A DNA stretch of 62,088 nucleotides from CAYMKL01 sp964390805. Its GTDB lineage: Bacteria; Chloroflexota; Anaerolineae; VGOG01. A program made the translations under genes and the position numbers. Positions 1 through 8,062 of this stretch are shown here, piece after piece. The stretch spans positions 1-62,088 of the forward strand of contig CAYMKL010000027.1 in the NCBI GenBank assembly GCA_964390805.1, written 5' to 3'. Under the pieces are notes generated by a model. The model had not been told where the DNA came from and searched no databases. It worked only from the letters and a program-made list of their open reading frames with translations. Each line of letters opens with the position of its first letter. Position 1 is the first letter of the stretch.

Positions 1-22
1 GTCCCCGGGGCGGCCCGGGGAC
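1..22. repeat. GC-rich hairpin at window edge
   Basis: A near-perfect inverted repeat, GTCCCCGGG with CCCGGGGAC around a short loop. It could be the end of a terminator or of a palindromic repeat cut by the window edge. No T-run follows on the plus strand, so terminator function is not supported. Confidence 0.4.
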
Positions 23-33
23 GGGGCTTTGAG

Positions 34-52
34 CCTTAAGTTGACACTAATG
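34..52. repeat. Half-copy of the TTAAGTTGACACTAATG repeat
   Basis: This sequence recurs, with one or two changes, as both inverted ends of the element at 39996-40136. Only one end is seen here. The rest of the gap up to position 95 holds GTTACTCGTTACC-like short repeats and no gene. Confidence 0.55.
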
Positions 53-95
53 CAACACCAATCCTCATTGACTTGTTACTCGTTACCTCATTACC

Positions 96-2426
96 CTATC
101 TAGAAAGCACCCACAGCCCCCGCAGCCGCCAGGGTAGACGTCGTCTCTCCTGCCACGCCCGATGTACCAGGGATGGGTCCGGCGGAGTCGGGGCGTAGCT
201 GACCTGCTCGTACACTTTTGTCACCAGGAAGACCCCGGCCAGAGTCTGTTGTAGCCCTTTTCGCACTGCCTCCTCCAGCCATTTTCCCCGGGGACGACGG
301 CGCGTCAGTTCCCGTTCCGCAACAGCGGCGAATTCGGCAGGCGTATCCCAGGGATGCACCGGCACGCCCAGACGGGAGGCCATCGCCCGCAGTCGGGCGT
401 AGCTCAGCGCCACCCGCTCTTCCTCACGCAGGCCGGTCAGCCGACGGCGCCAGGCTCGCGACCCAGCCCCTACCATCACCAGCCCTACGACTAAGACCAA
501 CACCCACCACCGCCAGCGCAGCCAGGCCAGTCGGGCTTCCACCTGCATCCGCACCCACCAGGGGCGTTCGGGCAAGGAGGAGAGCACCAGCGAGGAGGGT
601 TCCAATTCCTCGGTCTCCTCCCCTCGCTCTAACGGCCTTAACCCGGAGGTCGGCTCGAAAGGGATCCAGCCGTAGTCAGGGAAGTAGAGCTCGGGCCAGG
701 CGTGGGCATCCTTCTCGGTGACCACGTAGGTCCCCTGCTGAAAGTCGTAATTTCCCATCGCATAGCCCACCGCCAGCCGGGCTGGGATACCCACCGAGCG
801 GGCCATCACCACCATGGCCGAGGCGAAATAGTCACAGTATCCCCGCTGCAGGTCGAAGAGGAAATAGTCTACCACGTCCCGTCCTTCTGGGGGCTTGGCA
901 ACCTCCAGGTCGTAGGAGAAGGAACGCAGGTACGCTTCCAGAGCCAGCGCCCGCGCGTAGGGGGTACCGACCTCTGCCGTCGCCTCCTTCGCCAGATCCA
1001 CCACTCGTTCCGGCAGGCTGCTCGGCAGGGCCAGGTACACCTCCACGATCTGGGGTGGATACGTCGCCGGGGCCTCGGCCAGTTGCCGCGCCGTGACCTG
1101 GGGGACCAAGGAGAGAACGTGATAGTTGTCGGCCCGCCCCTCCAGGGCCACCAGGTCTTCGCTTTCTTGCTGGCGCCGCGCCGTCACGGCCCGGTCCACG
1201 CTGTGGGGGTCGCCTGCGGCGTAGAGGGTATTGCCGTGGGGGGCCAGCAGAGTGAATTCCTGCCGCAGGGGACGCCGTCCCGGCCGCTCCGACAGCCCCA
1301 GCGAGGCGTAGGGCGGCTGCAGCACGGCCTCCGCCGGTCCCTGTCTCCACCCGACCCCCACGTATCCGCTGTAAACTACACCCCGCCAGTAAAAGGTCTG
1401 TCGGGGACGTGCCTCCTCGTCCGGGAGCTCACCCGACACAGGCGGTGGGTCGCTGGTGACAACCTGCATCACTATCGTTCGCGCCAGGTCGGGGCTACCG
1501 CCCAGGAGATGCTCGCGGGGCAACACTGCTCCTATCCCCCCGCCCATCGGCCCGCCCCCGGTCGCCGGGCGAGCGCCCGGAAAGGCTCGCCCCAGCACCT
1601 GCCCCGCCGTCTGCTGCGGTCCCTGAGCCTGCTGCCAGAACCAGTCCACCACCGCCCAGACTCGAACGTTGGGGAAGGCGACGGCGACGACGAGAAAGAT
1701 GGCGACACCGGCCAAAGCGACCATCAGAGCGTCGGTGCGAAACTCCTCCGAATAACTCACCTGCCGGGAATCCCACTCTTGTTCCTCCCGGCGCAGGGTC
1801 ATCGGCGGGGTCATCATCACCACACAGGCCATAGAAGCCAACAGGTATCCCACCCCCGCGTCCCCCAGGTACACACTCAGGGTCAGCGATCCGCCCAGGG
1901 GTAGGAAGGCGAGAAGAGGATGCCGCCCTCGGGCTACTGTCCAACCAGCGAAGGCCGCGCCACCCCAGAGGACCAGGGCCATCCAGAAAAGCGATACCAT
2001 TGTCCCGGGGGTTCCTCCCCGTCCGAGCCAGGCATTGAGCCAGGCGACCACTTCCCCCGCCAGCATGGCCACCCGGGCCCCCGCCTCCTGCAGCCAGGTC
2101 AATGCCAGAGGCCAGTCCTGCCGCCGCGCCGCCCCCAACACTGCCCACAGCGTGGGCGTCAGGTTGGTCACCCACCACCCTACGTAGAGCACCCCGCCCG
2201 CTGCCAGCAGCAGCGCTGCCCAACGCCCCCGCATCCGGCTGTGCCCCAATCCCCGCCCGACCAGAGCCCCCACCAGGGCCGCATGCCAGAATAGCTCATC
2301 GCCGGGAACCCATTTGGCGGCAATGCCTCCCACAGCGGCGCTCAGCACCGCCAGGACGAGGAGGAGAAAGACGAAGCGCCCTTCCGGCGGACGAAACCGC
2401 CGCCACAGCCAGCCCGCCAGCCTCAT
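96..2426 (-). CDS. Transglutaminase-like membrane protein (TgpA/DUF3488 type)
   Basis: 776 residues. About six to seven membrane segments fill the first ~260 residues. An extracytoplasmic region follows, with a transglutaminase-like core: Cys near residue 531 in GYCDYFA, His near 575 in DAHAW, then WIPFEPT, where Glu stands in the usual Asp position. A further membrane segment (WWVLVLVVGLVMVG) precedes a cytoplasmic tail. Proteins of this architecture are membrane-bound transglutaminase-like enzymes of largely unknown substrate, usually encoded beside a DUF58 protein, as here. The reading frame stays open upstream to 2825. I place the start at 2426 because this ATG overlaps the stop of the DUF58 gene (ATGA), begins a normal hydrophobic N-terminus, and the upstream extension is low-complexity Gly/Ala/Arg shadow of the neighbouring gene. 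Family assignment is firm; substrate is unknown. Confidence 0.88.
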   Translation of the reverse strand: MRLAGWLWRRFRPPEGRFVFLLLVLAVLSAAVGGIAAKWVPGDELFWHAALVGALVGRGLGHSRMRGRWAALLLAAGGVLYVGWWVTNLTPTLWAVLGAARRQDWPLALTWLQEAGARVAMLAGEVVAWLNAWLGRGGTPGTMVSLFWMALVLWGGAAFAGWTVARGRHPLLAFLPLGGSLTLSVYLGDAGVGYLLASMACVVMMTPPMTLRREEQEWDSRQVSYSEEFRTDALMVALAGVAIFLVVAVAFPNVRVWAVVDWFWQQAQGPQQTAGQVLGRAFPGARPATGGGPMGGGIGAVLPREHLLGGSPDLARTIVMQVVTSDPPPVSGELPDEEARPRQTFYWRGVVYSGYVGVGWRQGPAEAVLQPPYASLGLSERPGRRPLRQEFTLLAPHGNTLYAAGDPHSVDRAVTARRQQESEDLVALEGRADNYHVLSLVPQVTARQLAEAPATYPPQIVEVYLALPSSLPERVVDLAKEATAEVGTPYARALALEAYLRSFSYDLEVAKPPEGRDVVDYFLFDLQRGYCDYFASAMVVMARSVGIPARLAVGYAMGNYDFQQGTYVVTEKDAHAWPELYFPDYGWIPFEPTSGLRPLERGEETEELEPSSLVLSSLPERPWWVRMQVEARLAWLRWRWWVLVLVVGLVMVGAGSRAWRRRLTGLREEERVALSYARLRAMASRLGVPVHPWDTPAEFAAVAERELTRRRPRGKWLEEAVRKGLQQTLAGVFLVTKVYEQVSYAPTPPDPSLVHRAWQERRRLPWRLRGLWVLSR

Positions 2427-3727
2427 GCCATCGCCTCCCGAGGACGCTGCACCACGATGACCCGCCCCGTGGCGGTTGTCTTGAACTCCCACCTCCCGCC
2501 CCGCCGACGGGTGCGGGGAGAGAGGCGGAAAGGGTGCCCCTGGGCGATGACGTGGGCGGGGATGCCCAACCCGGCTAGCATACTGCGAACCACAGAGAGG
2601 TCGCCCTGACCGCCGAAAGAGGCCGGATCCAGCAGGATGGCCGTGGGCGCCACCCCCTGACGCAACAGCGGCCACAGAGCCTCCACCCAGGCCGGGTCGC
2701 CAGAAGGGGTGATCACCGCCACCGTCGTCCGCCGCCCCAGCACGGCGCGCATCTCGGTGAGCACCGTGGCCAGGGGCCGTCGCTCCCCAGCCTGCACCAG
2801 GGCCAGAGCCCGCAGCACACGCCACAACTGCCCCTCCCCCCGGGCCGGCACCAGGTACGCCTCTCTAGCCCCGTAGGCCACCAGTCCCACTGCCCGGTTC
2901 TGGCGCAACATCCTGTCGGCCAGGGATGCGGCCAGGATCACCCCGTACTCCTCAGTAGATTCCTCGCCTGCGCCCGCCTGCACCCCCGCGTCCAGGTCCA
3001 GGACGATCCACAGGTCACCGGCTACCTCGGCGTCGAAGGTCTTGGACATCAGGGTGTCGTGATGGGCTGAGGAAGGCCAGTGGATGCGTCGCAGGGGGTC
3101 CCCTGGCGCGAAGGGGCGGGTGGCCGAGACGTTGAGCGTCAGGACTGCCGCCGGCTGCCGGGCCACTGCTCGCCCCGTTGCCATGCCTCGGGGCAGGATC
3201 ACCGAGGGCAGCTCCATCACCGGGGGGACTATCAGGAGGCTGCGGGTTTGCTCGTAGCGCTGGGTGACGGTGAAAAGGCCGAAGGGGTCCTCCATGCGCA
3301 CCGTCCACGGCCCCAGGGTGAACAACCCCCGTCGCTTACAGACCGTGCTCACCCGCCAGCCGAATGTCTGCCCGCCACCAGCCCCCACCACCCGCTGCGA
3401 GGGATAGTCGGGTAGGTTGGACTCATCGTCTACCTCGGCCCAGAGGACCGGCCACGTCCCCAGGTTGTGAAGGCTAAACCGCTCCTCTAGCAGATCTCCC
3501 ACCTGCGCCCACACGTAGCGCAGGGATCGGGTAACTCGCGCCGACCGGGCCAGGGAGCGGGTCCACAAGTAGGCGGCCAACGTCATCCCTCCCACTCCGC
3601 AGAGGAGGATAATCCAGGCGCGGTGGGGGGAGACGAGTTGCAGCAGGATCAGTAGTACAGCCATCAACGTGGGCAGCCGGGAGCGGGGTCGTATCGTCAC
3701 GGAGGGGGCTGTGCCTTCGAGTTTCAC
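2423..3727 (-). CDS. DUF58 domain-containing protein
   Basis: 434 residues from a GTG start preceded by GAGAGGGT. Two membrane segments lie near the N-terminus (about residues 20-55). The DUF58 signature is visible near residues 205-235 (APGDPLRRIHW followed by KTFD), and a vWA-like fold follows. DUF58 proteins are commonly paired with a MoxR-type AAA ATPase and a transglutaminase-like membrane protein. The transglutaminase partner overlaps by 4 bp downstream. A MoxR ATPase, if present, would lie outside the window, because the upstream neighbour here is an unrelated radical SAM gene 12 bp away. Role unknown beyond probable participation in a membrane-associated complex. Confidence 0.88.
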   Translation of the reverse strand: MKLEGTAPSVTIRPRSRLPTLMAVLLILLQLVSPHRAWIILLCGVGGMTLAAYLWTRSLARSARVTRSLRYVWAQVGDLLEERFSLHNLGTWPVLWAEVDDESNLPDYPSQRVVGAGGGQTFGWRVSTVCKRRGLFTLGPWTVRMEDPFGLFTVTQRYEQTRSLLIVPPVMELPSVILPRGMATGRAVARQPAAVLTLNVSATRPFAPGDPLRRIHWPSSAHHDTLMSKTFDAEVAGDLWIVLDLDAGVQAGAGEESTEEYGVILAASLADRMLRQNRAVGLVAYGAREAYLVPARGEGQLWRVLRALALVQAGERRPLATVLTEMRAVLGRRTTVAVITPSGDPAWVEALWPLLRQGVAPTAILLDPASFGGQGDLSVVRSMLAGLGIPAHVIAQGHPFRLSPRTRRRGGRWEFKTTATGRVIVVQRPREAMA

Positions 3728-3739
3728 GACTTCACCCTC

Positions 3740-4840
3740 TCAGTACGCCCGTGAGAGCAGGTGGCGGTTGCCGATGCGCACGTTGGTCAGGCCGGCGGCG
3801 CGGGCGGCCGCTTCGGCTTCGTCGGCATGGCGCACCGAGGTGCGGGGCAGGTCGGGCGTGTAGAAATGGGGGTGGAAGCCCAGCAAAGCGTAGGGGACAG
3901 TGGGGTCGAAGGAGGCGATGAAGGAGGCGATCTGGCTGACTTCTTTGACGTCAACGTAGCCGGGCACCAGCAAGGTGCTGGCCACGACCAGCGGGGGCTC
4001 AGGTCGCTCCGGAATGTGCCGGGCGGCACGGGCGAAGTTCTCCAGCGTTCTCCTGTTGGACACACCTGTTAGAGCCAGGTGGAGATTCTCGTCATACGCC
4101 TTGAGGTCAAACTTGATGCAGCCCCCGGTCTCCAGCGACAGTTGCACCGCCTTGTCCAGCAGCTTGGGCTGCATGGTGCCGTTGGTCTCCCAGCAGATGC
4201 GCACGCCTTGCCGGGCCAGGAGCCGCGAAGTAGCCAGGGCGTGGGGCATCTGAGGCGTAGGGTCGCCACCGAAATAGCAGACGCAGTAGGTGCGCGCATC
4301 GGCTTTGTCGGCTAGCTCCTGGGCGCTCATGCCCTTGCCCTTGGGGGACATCTGGCGGTAATGCCAGTTCTGACAGAATAGGCAGTTCAGGGAACAGGCT
4401 CCGTAAAACACTGCCAGGTTCTTGTAGCCGTACCTGGTGTGGCCTGGACAAACCCAATCGGCCACGCAGTTGGTGGGCAAGGGATCGTAGTACCAATGCA
4501 GGATGCCCTTCTTGGCTGTCCCCGCCAGATGGACCAGCTTGCCCCCGCGGTTCTCCCTGAGGCCACAGAAGCCGCGCTCACCATCCGGGATGCTGCACTC
4601 GTTGGCACAAAGAGGACAATGCACGCCCTGGGGATCATCCGGCGGCTTCGTAGGCAGGTCGAACTCCAGCCGTGTCTCGGCCTGCATCTCTCGGATGTGA
4701 GGCAGCACCTTCTCGGGCCGCTCCCGAATGCAATCCACGCAGGTGGCCAGGATAGAGGTAATGAGGGGGGATTGTCGGCCGCAGGCCAGGCACTTGCCGT
4801 GGCTGAGGCCACCGTGATAGTCAGCGAACATTTTCATCAT
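3740..4840 (-). CDS. amrS: AmmeMemoRadiSam system radical SAM enzyme
   Basis: 366 residues. The radical SAM 4Fe-4S motif is CSLNCLFC (Cys-x3-Cys-x2-Cys) near residues 148-156. N-terminal cysteine pairs (CLACG, CVDC) and a CPLCANEC...GFCGLREN block give the two extra metal-binding patches typical of this family, which resembles pyruvate formate-lyase activases. The family is named for frequent association with AMMECR1 and Memo proteins. Neither is visible in this window, so the gene stands apart from its usual partners. The reaction is not established from sequence. Three ATGs occur within the first four codons (the first two adjacent, the third at codon 4) and no strong ribosome binding site discriminates among them. 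Confidence 0.85.
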   Translation of the reverse strand: MMKMFADYHGGLSHGKCLACGRQSPLITSILATCVDCIRERPEKVLPHIREMQAETRLEFDLPTKPPDDPQGVHCPLCANECSIPDGERGFCGLRENRGGKLVHLAGTAKKGILHWYYDPLPTNCVADWVCPGHTRYGYKNLAVFYGACSLNCLFCQNWHYRQMSPKGKGMSAQELADKADARTYCVCYFGGDPTPQMPHALATSRLLARQGVRICWETNGTMQPKLLDKAVQLSLETGGCIKFDLKAYDENLHLALTGVSNRRTLENFARAARHIPERPEPPLVVASTLLVPGYVDVKEVSQIASFIASFDPTVPYALLGFHPHFYTPDLPRTSVRHADEAEAAARAAGLTNVRIGNRHLLSRAY

Positions 4841-4896
4841 TATCTGGTAGACTTGTTAGCGTGAATAACCGTTGGGGCAGGTGAGCGACTAGCGCT

Positions 4897-4987
4897 GGTT
4901 GAGTAGGAGCGGAGCGACGTATCGAAGCCAAGCGGGTTATGCCCTAGACCCGCTCGCTGGTCTCGATACGCCTTCGGCTACTCGACC
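4897..4987. repeat. 91-bp nested palindromic element
   Basis: The ends are GGTTGAGTAG and CTACTCGACC. Inside are GTATCGAAGCC and GGTCTCGATAC, and at the centre AGCGGGT pairs with ACCCGCT. The whole element can fold into one long hairpin. It fills much of the gap between the radical SAM gene and the pyruvate-kinase-like gene. Similar GGTCTCGATAC...CTACTCGACC palindromes are, from memory, familiar in actinobacterial genomes. Confidence 0.75.
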
Positions 4988-5026
4988 GACGCTCGCTGGC
5001 CTCTCAAGGTGTCCGGTAGTGAATCC

Positions 5027-5605
5027 TCAACCCAATCTAGGCTTACAGAGAACCTCGAGCACTTGGAGATCGAAGAAGGCTTGAGCGTTGGCGGGTCTAA
5101 GCACCACGGCAGTGTCGGCGCCTTTGCCCGTGCCGGCGATGGCGATGACAGGCTCATCGGTGCGCACCAGTCCTGCATCAGCAGCCATCAGTGCTATCTC
5201 CACCACTACTTTCATTCCCTCGCCAAAGATGTGCAAAGTGTAGGCAACGAACTCCTCCAGTTGATAAGTGCGCAACTTCCTACGAACCGCTCGACCCACC
5301 CCACCAAAGGCATGCTGGCAGGTTAAGACCTTGCCCCCCGCAGCTTCGATGGCCGCCCGATTCTCGTCGGTCAGCTCCTGATGGTTGGGCTCCTTGAAGC
5401 CCGTGGAGTGGGTGATCACCACCACGTCGTAATCCCGAAAGGTTTCGCATGCACTAGCCCCAGTATCTCCGCGAGTGCTGGCCACCAGGATCGTTTTGAT
5501 CCCCAGCTCCTCAGCCCGCTTCTTGGCAAGCTCAAAGGTTCGTTGCGTGTTCTCTTTGCCCGGCTTCTCAAAGTAGGCAGCAGTGACTTGGGCTTCTGAA
5601 GACAT
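5027..5605 (-). CDS. Stand-alone pyruvate kinase C-terminal (alpha/beta) domain protein
   Basis: 192 residues. The sequence matches the pyruvate kinase C-terminal domain alone: ILVASTRGDTGASA near the N-terminus, VVITHSTG, and a C-terminal segment VIAIAGTGKGADTAVVL. There is no catalytic TIM barrel. Such stand-alone domains are frequent in Chloroflexota, archaea and clostridia; a regulatory or phosphoryl-binding role has been suggested but not proven. The frame is open further upstream to 5728. The start at 5605 is chosen because GGAGGG lies 5 nt before it and the conserved part begins just after. The upstream extension is repeat-like sequence (GTTAACGAGTAACGAG). Confidence 0.85.
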   Translation of the reverse strand: MSSEAQVTAAYFEKPGKENTQRTFELAKKRAEELGIKTILVASTRGDTGASACETFRDYDVVVITHSTGFKEPNHQELTDENRAAIEAAGGKVLTCQHAFGGVGRAVRRKLRTYQLEEFVAYTLHIFGEGMKVVVEIALMAADAGLVRTDEPVIAIAGTGKGADTAVVLRPANAQAFFDLQVLEVLCKPRLG

Positions 5606-5684
5606 CTTACCCTCCTCGTTTGGGTGATGAGTTAACGAGTAACGAGTTCTCCTTGCCTCATTGACTCCTTGCCTAGTTGCCTCG

Positions 5685-6005
5685 TTACTTATCGCCCTCG
5701 TACTCTTCCTTGCTGATGAACTGGCCACCGGTGATCTCGCGCGAGATCACCCGGCGTTGGGGATCGAAGGTCAGTTTCACCTCAATGGGCTCAAAACAAC
5801 GCTGACTGCCGATAAGCACCTTGCGCAAGACGTAGTCGGCGACGCGTCCCTCAGCGCTGTAGTCGGGCGACAGGTCGTGTTTCAGGTCAAGGCGAGTTTT
5901 GATCGCCTCACCGCACTTATGGCAGCGCACGTACACCCAGAGCGCATCGCCGTCTTCAACACCATTGGGTGACAATGCCGATACTATCTTCTTCAAAAAG
6001 CTCAT
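5685..6005 (-). CDS. Conserved hypothetical protein, 106 residues
   Basis: A small soluble protein with a CHKCG zinc-knuckle-like pair near residue 29 and a second lone Cys near residue 70. GGAGG stands 8 nt before the ATG, so the start is well supported. It lies 80 bp upstream of the pyruvate-kinase-like gene on the same strand and may be co-transcribed with it. No family function is recognised. Confidence 0.7.
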   Translation of the reverse strand: MSFLKKIVSALSPNGVEDGDALWVYVRCHKCGEAIKTRLDLKHDLSPDYSAEGRVADYVLRKVLIGSQRCFEPIEVKLTFDPQRRVISREITGGQFISKEEYEGDK

Positions 6006-6030
6006 GTTTATACCTCCGTTAGTTTACGTT

Positions 6031-6178
6031 GGACTTTGGACAAAGCCAAAGAAACCCGTTTTCTGACAACTTCGCCACCGAAATCTGCCTGAATCAGCTT
6101 GTTTCAAGCGGGCATGGACGACATTCTGCTGCGAGAAAACGGGTTTCTGGCTGCCGTCGCGATTCTGTCCAAAGTCCG
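6031..6178. repeat. 148-bp MITE-like inverted-repeat element
   Basis: The outer ends GGACTTTGGACA (6031-6042) and TGTCCAAAGTCC (6167-6178) are perfect inverted copies. A second inner pair, GAAACCCGTTTTCT (6051-6064) and AGAAAACGGGTTTC (6134-6147), is also perfect. The element exactly fills the gap between two minus-strand genes and encodes nothing. Confidence 0.75.
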
Positions 6179-6180
6179 GT

Positions 6181-7992
6181 TTACGGTTGAAAGTAGGGAA
6201 TGATGAACTTGAACAGGCAAATCAGGTCCAGTCCCCATAGGCCCAGATAGGGTAGAGCGAAGACCCAATCATCGTATTCCTCAGCCAGGACCGCTTTGAT
6301 TCCAAAAGCCGCCGCCGCCCCGCCCAGCAACAAGATGCCCAGCCTGTTGAAGTCCTCAGTTACCAGACCCTTGGCTGCCAGGATCAAGGCGCCTGCCAAA
6401 AACAAGACAGCCATTGCTTTGGCGTTATCTCTGGCTAATATCTCCCGCAGGCCCAAAGCGAAGGCCAGGCCAAGGGGAACCAGCGCGGGAAAGAGATAGC
6501 GTCCCTGGTGCTGGACGAACTTAGAATTGTACCAGAAATAGGAGAGCAAAGTTAAGAGGGCTGACAGGGCCAGGAGGCCAAGGGTCCTCCTTTGAGACGA
6601 AGTTAACGTCCGTTGTCTGACGTTTCCAGTTTTGCTCGGCCTGGATCGCCAGATCCAGGCCAAAAGCGGGGATTTGGCAATCCCCTCAGAGCAATTTGGG
6701 CTCCACTGATTTCTGATGACAAAGAGCACCAGGCCCAGCCCGACCACGGCACAGAGTAGAGCCAAGGTCAAGTAGATTCGCTGGTCTACCAGGATGCCCA
6801 TCCAGCCGAACTGGGCCCAGAAGCTCTTGAAGGTGGTGAGGACGAATTCCTTGGCCAAGCCAGTTGGTCCAAGCTGGGCCAACCACTCCGATGTACGAGG
6901 CTGGTCAACCACGATGGCATCGTGTCTCCCCAGGCCCCAGATGTCCAACCCGCCGTAAACCAGAGCGTTGCGGGCGAACCACGGAAGGGCAAGGAGAAGA
7001 GCGGGAAGCAGGAGGCAAGTAGCAGGTAGCAGGCAGCGCCGTAAGCGTTCAGCGAGCGGTGCATTTCCCCTCCCAGGCAGGGAGGGGTTAGGGCAGGGTG
7101 AGCCTTCGGTTTCACTCAGGACAGGCCTCCCCCTCTTAGAGGGAGGGGTTTCACCACTCTTGTGGACGGTTAGCGTGGGTTCCTGGTGTGGTTCCAGCCA
7201 ACCTTCCTTGATGAGAACGGCGACCAGGGCCAAAGGAATCGCAACCAGGGTCGTTATTTTAGTCAGCAGCCCAAGCCCCATCAACACGCCCAGCCCGACG
7301 AATCGCCCCCCCTCAATCCCCCCCAATCCTGGGGGGGAGGTTTTCATCCCCTCAGCCCCTCTCCTCATTGATCGGGTAGTCAGGTAGTCAGATGTCTCTC
7401 TCGACCATCCGACCATCCGACCATCCGACCACCTGACCCGTTTGACATACCTCACCAAAATCCACAGAATCACCGCCAGTATCAGCTCTGCCAGGGTATC
7501 GTTGTTCACCGCTGCGGTGATGGCGATGTGCATGGGGACGAAGGCGACGAAGGCGGTGGCGCCGAGGGCCAGAGCCTCGTCTCGGGGGAAGATCTCTTTG
7601 GCGACGTGATAGGCCACCCAGAGAAGGCAGCAGCCCAAAAGGACGGAGAGCAGGCGGAGGGGGAGGAGTCTTCCAGCAAAGAGTTTGTAGACCACAGCGG
7701 CCAGGACGTAGTAGAGAGGCGGCTGGTGGAACTCGTAGCGGAGGGGCTCGATGGGCATCTCAGGAGGGAATCGCCTGGCTTTGATCTCCTCCAGGTAATC
7801 GTGGGGGTAGTCGCCCATCTGAAGGACGGGGAAGCGATGGGTCTCTGCCAGGTACTTGACGTAATTATAGTGGGCCGGCTCATCGGGCACTTGCCAGGGA
7901 GGCGTGTTGACAGCGTAGAGGGTGCCCACGGCCAGATAGGCAGCGATGATTAGCACTATCAACGGGCTTTTGCGGGCAAACGGATCAGACAT
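6181..7992 (-). CDS. GT-C type membrane glycosyltransferase (family 39/ArnT-like), with in-frame repeat insertions
   Basis: 603 residues with about 10-12 membrane segments. A conserved acidic loop (PDEPAHYNYVKYL) follows the first membrane helix, the position where GT-C enzymes using polyprenyl-phosphate sugars carry their acidic catalytic motif. The acceptor is unknown. The protein is longer than a typical relative because low-complexity insertions interrupt it at about residues 185-228 (VRWSDGRMVGWSRE...) and 275-340 (SKRGRPVL...PSLPGRGNAPLAERL). These correspond exactly to dispersed DNA repeats at 7304-7436 and 7004-7160. Both insertions keep the frame and probably fall in loops. Confidence 0.8.
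   Translation of the reverse strand: MSDPFARKSPLIVLIIAAYLAVGTLYAVNTPPWQVPDEPAHYNYVKYLAETHRFPVLQMGDYPHDYLEEIKARRFPPEMPIEPLRYEFHQPPLYYVLAAVVYKLFAGRLLPLRLLSVLLGCCLLWVAYHVAKEIFPRDEALALGATAFVAFVPMHIAITAAVNNDTLAELILAVILWILVRYVKRVRWSDGRMVGWSRETSDYLTTRSMRRGAEGMKTSPPGLGGIEGGRFVGLGVLMGLGLLTKITTLVAIPLALVAVLIKEGWLEPHQEPTLTVHKSGETPPSKRGRPVLSETEGSPCPNPSLPGRGNAPLAERLRRCLLPATCLLLPALLLALPWFARNALVYGGLDIWGLGRHDAIVVDQPRTSEWLAQLGPTGLAKEFVLTTFKSFWAQFGWMGILVDQRIYLTLALLCAVVGLGLVLFVIRNQWSPNCSEGIAKSPLLAWIWRSRPSKTGNVRQRTLTSSQRRTLGLLALSALLTLLSYFWYNSKFVQHQGRYLFPALVPLGLAFALGLREILARDNAKAMAVLFLAGALILAAKGLVTEDFNRLGILLLGGAAAAFGIKAVLAEEYDDWVFALPYLGLWGLDLICLFKFIIPYFQP
7004..7160. repeat. Dispersed repeat block inside the GT39-like gene
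   Basis: Begins with AGCAGG/TAGCAGG short tandem units. It then has CGCATTTCCCCTCCC-like sequence (here GTGCATTTCCCCTCCC), a GGGAGGGG...AGGGTG segment, and closes with CCTCCCCCTCTTAGAGGGAGG. The same module, in the same order, sits at 27028-27184 inside a different glycosyltransferase gene. Confidence 0.75.
7304..7436. repeat. CCCCCCAAT/GGGGGGG repeat plus GACCATCC tandem repeat inside a gene
   Basis: A C-run/G-run palindrome (CCCCCCCAATCCTGGGGGGG) is followed by GTAGTCAG direct repeats and four 8-bp units of the form GACCATCC. All are translated within the GT39-like protein. The C-run/G-run palindrome recurs at 25142-25181, 26081-26150, 32040-32107 and near 33890. Confidence 0.7.
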
Positions 7993-8062
7993 AGGGTATT
8001 GGAGAGGAACGAGTAACGAGAAATGAGAGAGGAGGAAACTCGAAACTCGAAACTCACAACTC

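Noticed and set aside
702..1904. 400-codon plus-strand frame over the transglutaminase gene
   Set aside because: Antisense shadow with His/Arg/Gln-rich sequence and no recognisable domain.
2427..2825. N-terminal extension of the transglutaminase-like protein
   Set aside because: Gly/Ala/Arg-rich, overlaps the DUF58 gene by 400 bp, and a natural ATGA-coupled start exists at 2426.
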